The notes under the pieces were generated by a model. It was not told the DNA's origin. It did not search any database and saw only the letters and a program-made list of their open reading frames with translations. Positions 58,179 through 64,000 of a stretch of DNA of 64,000 bases are shown one piece after another (the first letter of the stretch is position 1; each line of letters opens with the position of its first letter). The DNA is from Derxia lacustris. Its GTDB lineage: Bacteria > Pseudomonadota > Gammaproteobacteria > Burkholderiales > Burkholderiaceae_E. Location: positions 310,001 through 374,000 of the forward strand of contig NZ_MUHU01000001.1 in NCBI RefSeq assembly GCF_002105195.1, read 5' to 3'. Made by a program: the position numbers and the translations under genes.

Positions 58179-59027
58179 TCAGTTGAGCCGGTCGGCCTCG
58201 GGCCGCAGCTCGTCGATGCGGGCGCGCACCGCCGGCGCATCGGCAGCGCGCGGCACGGCGTCGAGATAGGCCTCGAGGTCGTCGATGGCGGCACGCGGGC
58301 ATTCGAGCTGCGAATACACGAAGCCGCGGTCGCGCAGCTCGGTCGGCTCGCCGGGCAGCAGCGCCACCAGCCGTTGCTGCACCGGCAGCAGCCGCGCCCA
58401 GTCGTCGTCGCGCAGATGAATCATCTTGAGATTGCGCAGCAGCCGCGCCAGCGTCTCGCGCGGGCGGGTCGATTGCAGATGCACGCCGAGCGCCAGCGTC
58501 GGATCGTCCTCGTCCGGCAGATGGCTGATGAGTCGCGCCTCCAGCTCGCCGCGCGACAGCGAGCGGCCCTGGTCGAACACGTCGATGAACACCTCGCCGC
58601 CATTGACCCGCGTCTTGACCAGGTAGTGCCCCGGGAAGGACACGCCCTGCAGCGGAATGCCGGCCTGCCGGCCGATCTCGATGTAGACCAGCGCCAGCGT
58701 GATCGGAATGCCGCAGCGACGCTCGATCACCCGGTTGATGTAGCTGTTCTCGGGGTCGTAGTAGTCGTTGGCATTGCCGCGAAAGTGCAGCTCGCCGAAG
58801 AACAGGTGGTTGAGCATGCGCAGCTTGTGCAGCGGCGTGGCGTCGGTGGCGAGGCGGCCGCGCAGCCGCGCCGCAAAGCCGTCCACGTCGATCAGCAGCG
58901 CATCGAGGTCGAGGCCCGGATAGGCGTCCTGCGCCACGGAGGCGGCGGCCTCGAACAGCGGCAGGCTGGCGTCGTCGCCGACCAGCGTGGTCCAGTAGTC
59001 GAGCGGCGTAATGGGTGTGACTGTCAT
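58179..59027 (-). CDS. SirB1-family transglutaminase-like/TPR protein
   Basis: This 282-aa protein has the SirB1 N-terminal transglutaminase-like domain: LDALLIDVDGFAARLRGRL, NHLFFGELHFRGNANDYYDPENSYINRVIERRCGIPITLALVYIEIGRQAGIPLQGVSFPGHYLVK. A short TPR-like C-terminal part follows. A catalytic role is doubtful; function unknown. It sits 19 bases downstream of murJ in the same direction, converging with the GGT gene. Confidence 0.85.
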   Translation of the reverse strand: MTVTPITPLDYWTTLVGDDASLPLFEAAASVAQDAYPGLDLDALLIDVDGFAARLRGRLATDATPLHKLRMLNHLFFGELHFRGNANDYYDPENSYINRVIERRCGIPITLALVYIEIGRQAGIPLQGVSFPGHYLVKTRVNGGEVFIDVFDQGRSLSRGELEARLISHLPDEDDPTLALGVHLQSTRPRETLARLLRNLKMIHLRDDDWARLLPVQQRLVALLPGEPTELRDRGFVYSQLECPRAAIDDLEAYLDAVPRAADAPAVRARIDELRPEADRLN

Positions 59028-59046
59028 GGCCGCGCGTGGCCGGTCG

Positions 59047-60591
59047 TCATACCCGGCGCTTGAAGTCCTTTGGCCGGAAACCTAGCACGAGCAGCGTCAG
59101 CAGATAGATCGCGCCACCGCCGCTCACGACCAGCGCAAGCGCGCCGACGCGCTGGAAGGCCTGACCATCGCGCAGCCAGTCGAACTGCGCCGAGGCCCAA
59201 TGCAGGCTCGCGCCGAGCGCCAGCAGCGCCAGCGTCACCTTCCACCAGAAGCTGCCCCAGCCCGGCAACGGCCGGTAGATGCCGCGCTTGCGCAGCCCGG
59301 TGAACAGAAAGCCCGCATTGATGCAGGCGCCCAACCCGATCGCCAGCGCCAGGCCCGCATGCTTGAGCGGCCCGATGAAGGCCACATTCATCGCCTGCGT
59401 GGCCAGCAGCACCAGCAGCGCGATGCGCACCGGCGTGCGCAGGTCTTGCCGCGCATAAAAGCCCGGCGCCAGCACCTTGACCAGGATGAGCCCGGGCAGG
59501 CCGACGGCATAGGCGCGCAGCGCGTCGGCGCTCATCACCGCGTCCTCGGCCGAGAAGCGGCCGTGGTGGAACATGGTGGCGATCAGCGGCAGCGCCAGCA
59601 CCATCAGCGCGACCGCCGCCGGCAGCGCCAGCAGGCAGGCCAGGCGCAGGCCCCAGTCGAGCAGCGCGTTGTAGTCGTCATGCCGCTCGGCGGCGTGGGC
59701 GCGACTCAGATAGGGCAGCAGGATCGTGCCCAGCCCCACGCCGAGCATGCCGGTCGGGAACTCCATCAGCCGGTCGGCATAGAACAGCCACGAGATCGAA
59801 CCGGTGCCCAGAAACGACTGGAACACCCGGTTGATGACCAGCGATATCTGCGCCACCGACACGCCAAGCACCGCCGGCCCCATCTGGCGCAGCACGCGGC
59901 GCACGCCGGCATCGGACCAGGCCGCGCGCAGATCGAGCCGGATGCGCGGCAGCATGCCCACGCGGCGCAGCGCCGGAATCTGGAACGCCAGCTGAAGCAC
60001 GCCGCCGCCGAGCACCGCCCAGGCCAGCACCTCGATCGACGGATTGCTGCCGCGCGCGAACAGCAGCATCGAGCCGATGAAACTCAGATTGAGCAGCACC
60101 GGCGTGAAGGCCGGCACCGAGAACCGCGCCCAGGTATTGAGAATCCCGCCCGCCAGCGCCACCAGCGAGATGAAGCCGATGTAGGGAAACATGATCCGCA
60201 GCAGCCCGACTGCGGTCGCGTACTTGGGCGGATCGGCCGAAAAGCCCGGCGCCACCACCCAGATCAGCAGCGGCGCGGCCAGCACGCCGAGCGCCGTCAC
60301 CGCCACCAGGATCCACGCGAGGATCGTCGCCACGTCGTCGATGAGGCTGCGGGTTTCGCTCTCGCTGCGCCGGCCCTTGTACTCGCCGAGGATCGGCACG
60401 AAGGCCTGGGAAAACGCACCTTCGGCAAACAGGCGACGCAACAGATTGGGCAGGCTGAAGGCGAGGAAGAAGGCATCCGTCATCAGCGAGGCACCGAACA
60501 GCCGCGCCACCAGCAAATCGCGGATCAGCCCGGAGATGCGCGACAGCAAGGTGAGGCCGCTGACGGTCGCGAGCGTTTTCAGTAGGTTCAT
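59047..60591 (-). CDS. murJ: Lipid II flippase MurJ
   Basis: This 514-aa integral membrane protein has about 14 hydrophobic helices of the MOP superfamily. Its start MNLLKTLATVSGLTLLSRISGLIRDLLVARLFGAS matches MurJ, as do DAFFLAFSLPNLLRRLFAEGAFSQAFVPIL and LPYLSRAHA. It flips lipid II to the periplasm for peptidoglycan synthesis. The ATG at 60591 was chosen by family start; the ribosome-binding site is weak. It is divergent from the small charged protein gene. Confidence 0.95.
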   Translation of the reverse strand: MNLLKTLATVSGLTLLSRISGLIRDLLVARLFGASLMTDAFFLAFSLPNLLRRLFAEGAFSQAFVPILGEYKGRRSESETRSLIDDVATILAWILVAVTALGVLAAPLLIWVVAPGFSADPPKYATAVGLLRIMFPYIGFISLVALAGGILNTWARFSVPAFTPVLLNLSFIGSMLLFARGSNPSIEVLAWAVLGGGVLQLAFQIPALRRVGMLPRIRLDLRAAWSDAGVRRVLRQMGPAVLGVSVAQISLVINRVFQSFLGTGSISWLFYADRLMEFPTGMLGVGLGTILLPYLSRAHAAERHDDYNALLDWGLRLACLLALPAAVALMVLALPLIATMFHHGRFSAEDAVMSADALRAYAVGLPGLILVKVLAPGFYARQDLRTPVRIALLVLLATQAMNVAFIGPLKHAGLALAIGLGACINAGFLFTGLRKRGIYRPLPGWGSFWWKVTLALLALGASLHWASAQFDWLRDGQAFQRVGALALVVSGGGAIYLLTLLVLGFRPKDFKRRV

Positions 60592-60741
60592 CGGGAGGGA
60601 GGAGCGGAAGCGGCGCGCAGTGTAGCCAATGGAGACGGTGTGCCGGCGTCCGGTCACTGGCGCCAGCCGGTTACACGCGGCACCCACGCGCCCACCGCCG
60701 CCGTGATTTGCTCGATCGCCTCACCCCGAAGGAGCACGAGC

Positions 60742-60969
60742 ATGAAAAAAGAACCGCGCGTAATGCGTCGCCCGGAGGACAGCAAGGTCGAACCCGCCCT
60801 GCCGCACGAGCAGGACCAGAAGGCCGGCAGCCAGCAGCGCGCCCAGACCGAAGATCGCAACCGCCTGCGCAAGGGTTTCGAGGATGCCGAAAGCGGCAAG
60901 GTGGATACCGGTCCGCAACCCGTGATCGAGGAAACCGACCGAAAGCTGCGCGGCTCGGCCGATCACTGA
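60742..60969 (+). CDS. Small charged hypothetical protein
   Basis: This 75-aa protein starts MKKEPRVMRRPEDSKVEPAL and is rich in Lys, Arg, Glu, Asp and Gln with almost no hydrophobic residues, so it is probably disordered. A clean AAGGAG lies 9 bases before the ATG, which supports translation. I recognise no family. It lies between divergent murJ and rpsT. Confidence 0.6.
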   Translation: MKKEPRVMRRPEDSKVEPALPHEQDQKAGSQQRAQTEDRNRLRKGFEDAESGKVDTGPQPVIEETDRKLRGSADH

Positions 60970-61115
60970 AGCGCACCGGGCGGGAACGCCGGAAACAACA
61001 ATGTCATTTGCCAAGATGACTCGCGACTTTTATACTTGCGTGTTCATCAGCCCAGTTTCATCGCGCACCGAGTCTGCGCGAAACCGCAGAACCCCGGAAA
61101 GCAAAGCAAGCAAAC

Positions 61116-61382
61116 ATGGCCAATTCCGCTCAAGCGCGCAAGCGCGCTCGCCAAGCCGTCAAACTCAATGCCGCCAATTCGGCGCTGCGTTCGCGTTATC
61201 GCACCGCCGTCAAGGGCGTGCGCAAGGCCATCGCCGCCGGCGACAAGGAAGCGGCCACCGCCAGCTTCCGCGCCGCGACCAGCGTGCTCGATTCGATCGC
61301 TGCCAAGCGCATCGTTCACCGAAACAAGGCGGCTCGCCACAAGAGCCGCCTGGCTGCCGCATTGAAGGCCATCGCCGCCTGA
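61116..61382 (+). CDS. rpsT: 30S ribosomal protein S20
   Basis: This 88-aa basic helical protein begins [34 protein letters not shown] and ends [17 protein letters not shown], the S20 pattern. It binds 16S rRNA early in 30S assembly. A terminator follows. Confidence 0.98.
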   Translation: MANSAQARKRARQAVKLNAANSALRSRYRTAVKGVRKAIAAGDKEAATASFRAATSVLDSIAAKRIVHRNKAARHKSRLAAALKAIAA

Positions 61383-61416
61383 GGTCGCTCGCCGACCGGC
61401 GAAGCAAGCCTTGATG

Positions 61417-61448
61417 AAGCCGCCCGGCAACCGCCCGGCGGCTTTTTT
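61417..61448 (+). terminator. Terminator after rpsT
   Basis: AAGCCGCC and GGCGGCTT form an 8-bp stem followed by a run of six T. It lies 34 bases after the rpsT stop. Confidence 0.9.
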
Positions 61449-61660
61449 GTTTTGCGGCGGCCCGGTGAAGGCTGTCATCCAGTCACGCGAGACTGCCTGC
61501 CGCTCTCACTTGGCGCGACAGGCCTCGCCACCTTCGCTCCATCTATTTGCCGACAACTGGAATGGAAATTTCTGCCGCACCGAGCAATGTCAGCCACGCC
61601 CGCGTCGCGAGGAAGATGGGCGCCTTGATCGTTCGAGCGCACGGCCCGGACGGCGCGCCG

Positions 61661-61993
61661 TCAGACCGGTTCGGCAGGTGCCGGCGGCTGGGCGCTGCTG
61701 ATGGTCTGGAGATTGTTGTCGGCGGCGAAACTGAGGACGAACTGAAGCGCCATCGGCTCGATGTCGCGCAGGCGCGTATCGACGATCACGCACTTGACGC
61801 CGTCCTGAAAACTGGGGCGAACATAGGGCGAGTAGCCGATATGGGACTGAATGCCGCGACCACCCTTGGGTCGGAACGGCGACATCACGCCGCAAAGTCG
61901 TTCGGCCCAGTCGCTCGGCCGGAAAGTCTTGCCATCCTGTGTCTTGCCGAGGATGACGACCTGTCTGATGGAATTCGGAATGGGATCGGCCAT
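61661..61993 (-). CDS. DUF3579 family protein
   Basis: This 110-aa protein contains IRQVVILGKTQDGKTFRPSDWAERLCGVMSPF and IDTRLRDIEPMALQFVLSFAADNNL-like segments that match DUF3579, a family I know mainly from betaproteobacteria next to arginine genes. Function is unknown. It is divergent from argD-argF, which agrees with the usual context. The ATG at 61993 fits the family start. Confidence 0.82.
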   Translation of the reverse strand: MADPIPNSIRQVVILGKTQDGKTFRPSDWAERLCGVMSPFRPKGGRGIQSHIGYSPYVRPSFQDGVKCVIVDTRLRDIEPMALQFVLSFAADNNLQTISSAQPPAPAEPV

Positions 61994-62184
61994 GGCTTTG
62001 GACCCGGACAGGGGATTCGAATTGTAATCGCGGGGCGGCCGTCAACCCGCCACTGCCATCACGGGCATTTCGCGTTTCGGAAACTGAATTCCGCATTGCG
62101 GCATGACGCTGCGCCGCGACGACGACGTTTGCCCATCGCACCACCCCACGCACTGCCAGCCGATGGCGGCTTGGCGGCGCGCCA

Positions 62185-62240
62185 CTGACCGCTGCATCCC
62201 TTCGCTTATGATTCCCCCGGGCGGGAAACCGCCCGTTTTT
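62185..62240 (+). promoter_or_regulatory. argD promoter with terminator-like hairpin at the leader start
   Basis: CTGACC (62185-62190) and TATGAT (62207-62212), spaced 16 bases, make a fair promoter. The hairpin CGGGCGG-GAAA-CCGCCCG at 62218-62235 is followed by TTTTT and would lie at or near the transcript 5' end. It ends 17 bases before the argD ATG. No plus-strand gene precedes it, so it is not an upstream gene's terminator. Confidence 0.55.
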
Positions 62241-62257
62241 ATTTGTCTGGAACCGAC

Positions 62258-63457
62258 ATGAACGCACCCGAGCCAATCAAGACTTCGCACGTCATGAACA
62301 CCTACGGACGCCTGCCGGTCACGTTTGCGCGTGGCGAAGGCGTCTGGCTCTGGGACGAACAAGGCCGCAAATATCTCGATGGCCTGGCCGGCATCGCGGT
62401 CAACGGCCTTGGCCATGCCCATCCCAAGCTGGTGAAGGCGCTGACCGAGCAGATCGCGACCCTAATCCACACCTCCAATGTGTACGGCGTGCGCGGCCAG
62501 GAAGATCTGGCCGACATGATTTGCGCGCGCTCCGGCATGGAAGAGGTCTTCTTCTGCAACTCGGGCGCCGAGGCCAACGAGAACGCGATCAAGCTCGCGC
62601 GGTTTCATGGCTACAAGCACGGCCGCAACTTCATCAAGACCGTGGTGATGGAGCAGTCGTGGCACGGCCGCACCATCGCCACGCTGGCCGCGACCGGCAG
62701 CGAGAAGGCGCGCAAGGGCTTCGAGCCGATGCAGGACGAGTGCTTCGTGCGCGTGCCGTACAACAACCTCGCCGCCATCGTCGAAGTGGCCGAGACGAAT
62801 CCCGAGATCAACAGCGTGCTGCTCGAAGTGCTCCAGGGCGAAGGCGGCATCAACGTCGCCGACGCGGAGTATCTGCAGGGTCTGCGCAAGCTCTGCGACG
62901 AACGCGGCTGGCTGCTCATCCTCGACGAAGTGCAATGCGGCGTCGGCCGCACCGGCGTGTGGTTCGGCTATCAGAACGCCGGCATCGAGCCCGACGCGAT
63001 CACGCTGGCCAAGGGCCTCGGCTCGGGCGTGCCGATCGGCGCACTGGCGGTGCGCGGTCCGGCGGCGAAGCTGTTCGGCCCGGGCAATCTCGGCACCACC
63101 TTCGGCGGCAATCCGCTGGCGATGCGCGCCGGCGTCTGCACGCTCCAGACCATCGAGGAAGACGGCCTGATGGCGCATGCCAAGGCGCTTGGCGATCACA
63201 TCCGCGCCGGCTTTGCGCAAGCGCTTGCAGGTGTGGCGGGCGTGAACGACATCCGCGGCCTGGGCCTGATGATCGGCATCGAGCTCGACCGGCCCTGCGG
63301 CGCCATCGTGACGCGCGCGCTTGAGGCTGGCCTGCTGGTGAATGTGACGCGCGACCAAGTCGTGCGCCTGCTGCCGCCGCTCGTCATGACCACCGCCGAA
63401 GCCGACCTGCTGATCGCAGGACTCGCACCGATCATCAAGAACTTCCTGCTCGAATGA
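62258..63457 (+). CDS. argD: Acetylornithine aminotransferase
   Basis: This 399-aa PLP enzyme makes N-acetylornithine in arginine synthesis. Class III aminotransferase features are VFFCNSGAEANENAIKLAR, WHGRTIATLAATG, LLILDEVQCGVGRTG and the Schiff-base Lys252 in TLAKGLGSGVPIGAL. TTFGGNPLAM is conserved. I chose the ATG at 62258; a TTG 15 bases upstream is less likely. Its stop overlaps the argF start (ATGA). Dual use in lysine synthesis (succinyl-DAP) is possible. Confidence 0.93.
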   Translation: MNAPEPIKTSHVMNTYGRLPVTFARGEGVWLWDEQGRKYLDGLAGIAVNGLGHAHPKLVKALTEQIATLIHTSNVYGVRGQEDLADMICARSGMEEVFFCNSGAEANENAIKLARFHGYKHGRNFIKTVVMEQSWHGRTIATLAATGSEKARKGFEPMQDECFVRVPYNNLAAIVEVAETNPEINSVLLEVLQGEGGINVADAEYLQGLRKLCDERGWLLILDEVQCGVGRTGVWFGYQNAGIEPDAITLAKGLGSGVPIGALAVRGPAAKLFGPGNLGTTFGGNPLAMRAGVCTLQTIEEDGLMAHAKALGDHIRAGFAQALAGVAGVNDIRGLGLMIGIELDRPCGAIVTRALEAGLLVNVTRDQVVRLLPPLVMTTAEADLLIAGLAPIIKNFLLE

Positions 63458-64000
63458 CCATGGCGATCAAGCACTACCTCCAGTTCAAGGATCTGAGCCG
63501 GGCCGAAACCGAGCATGTGTTCGAGCGCGCGAAGATCATCAAGCGCAAGTACAAGCAGTTCGAGACCTATTACCCGCTGGCCGACCGCACGCTGGTGATG
63601 ATTTTCGAGAAGGCGAGCACGCGAACCCGCCTGAGCTTCGAGGCCGGCATGCATCAGCTGGGTGGCGCGGCCATCTACCTGAACACGCGCGACTCGCAGC
63701 TCGGGCGCGGCGAGCCGGTGGAAGACGCGGCCCAGGTCATCAGCCGCATGTGCGACCTGGTGATGATCCGCACCTTCGAGCAGTCGATCATCGAGCGCTT
63801 TGCGGCGCAGTCGCGAGTGCCGGTCATCAACGGGCTGACCAACGAGTTCCATCCCTGCCAGATCCTCGCGGACATCCTCACCTACGTGGAGCACCGCGGC
63901 AGCATCCAGGGCAAGACGGTGGCGTGGATCGGCGATGCCAACAACATGTGCAACACCTGGCTCCAGGCCGCCGAAGTGCTCGACTTCAAGGTGAACGTGA
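63454..64000 (+). CDS. argF: Ornithine carbamoyltransferase, 3' end cut by window
   Basis: The first 182 codons of the gene are visible. It starts MTMAIKHYLQFKDLSRAETE and contains the carbamoyl-phosphate motif EKASTRTRLSFE (STRTR at about 55-59), DSQLGRGEPVEDAAQVISRMCD, and NGLTNEFHPCQILADILTYVEHRG with the HPCQ motif. WIGDANNMCNTWLQAAEVL is the start of the ornithine domain. An ATG 6 bases downstream is an alternative start. It converts ornithine to citrulline and is coupled to argD. Confidence 0.96.
   Translation, partial: MTMAIKHYLQFKDLSRAETEHVFERAKIIKRKYKQFETYYPLADRTLVMIFEKASTRTRLSFEAGMHQLGGAAIYLNTRDSQLGRGEPVEDAAQVISRMCDLVMIRTFEQSIIERFAAQSRVPVINGLTNEFHPCQILADILTYVEHRGSIQGKTVAWIGDANNMCNTWLQAAEVLDFKVNV

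Overview
The window is a GC-rich chromosomal segment of a betaproteobacterium, most likely order Burkholderiales. This rests on gene order I recognise from that group: fur/bamE/dapB/exbB/exbD, fkpB-ispH, rpmB-rpmG, purN-rsmB, ribF-ileS-lspA ... coaBC-dut, clpS-clpA/csp/icd, xseA-sodB, exbB-exbD-lpxK-(Trm112-like)-kdsB-adk, and rpsT/DUF3579/argD-argF. Genus and family cannot be fixed from this stretch. No IS element, prophage, rRNA or CRISPR array was seen.

Layout. 1-7.3 kb: tRNA-Ala(CGC), an ExbB/ExbD pair behind dapB, bamE, divergent fur, lgt, a small Trp-rich membrane protein, an EAL-HDOD protein and a D-amino-acid dehydrogenase. 7.4-13.4 kb: a branched-chain-type amino-acid ABC transporter (livHMGF, no binding protein), a [2Fe-2S] flavoreductase, an NAD-dependent epimerase-like gene and a small monooxygenase. 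13.6-18.8 kb: the most distinctive block, an EutR-like AraC regulator followed by an aromatic-amine-dehydrogenase (aauBEDA) operon ending in two monoheme cytochromes c. 18.9-21.8 kb: tRNA-Thr(CGT), ispH, fkpB, radC, rpmB, rpmG. 21.9-27.5 kb: a TonB-dependent receptor with an N-terminal leucine-zipper-like segment, a fatty-acid desaturase and an MscS-type channel. 27.5-34.6 kb: rsmB, purN, ribF, ileS, lspA. 34.7-40.6 kb: a complete RND efflux operon that appears to sit inside otherwise conserved lspA-coaBC-dut synteny. 40.7-43.7 kb: coaBC, dut and a membrane acyltransferase. 43.8-50.4 kb: clpA-clpS, a cold-shock gene with a long leader, icd, an RluE-like pseudouridine synthase, DUF192, sodB. 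50.5-56.1 kb: xseA, then exbBD-lpxK-Trm112-kdsB and adk. 56.3-64.0 kb: a lipoprotein gamma-glutamyltransferase, a SirB1-like protein, murJ, a small charged protein, rpsT, DUF3579, argD and the start of argF.

The aau-like operon reads as one functional unit. A TTQ-dependent periplasmic amine dehydrogenase (heavy chain AauB, light chain AauA) comes with its membrane maturation pair (AauE and thioredoxin-like AauD). The two cytochromes are candidates for carrying electrons onward. Most of its start codons overlap the preceding stop codon. The light chain keeps both TTQ tryptophans and the catalytic Asp but lacks both cysteines of one disulfide known in methylamine dehydrogenase. The second cytochrome appears to lack the usual axial Met. 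A 15-bp direct repeat upstream of aauB is a candidate regulator site.

Other non-coding structure includes a 27-bp perfect inverted repeat between csp and icd, GC-only stem-loops without U-tracts at several gene ends, back-to-back palindromes between icd and the pseudouridine synthase gene, a cluster of DnaA-box-like 9-mers upstream of the second exbB, and a terminator-like hairpin at the 5' end of the argD leader. Start positions were chosen from ribosome-binding sites, overlaps and family N-termini. All family assignments come from reading the sequence, without database searches.
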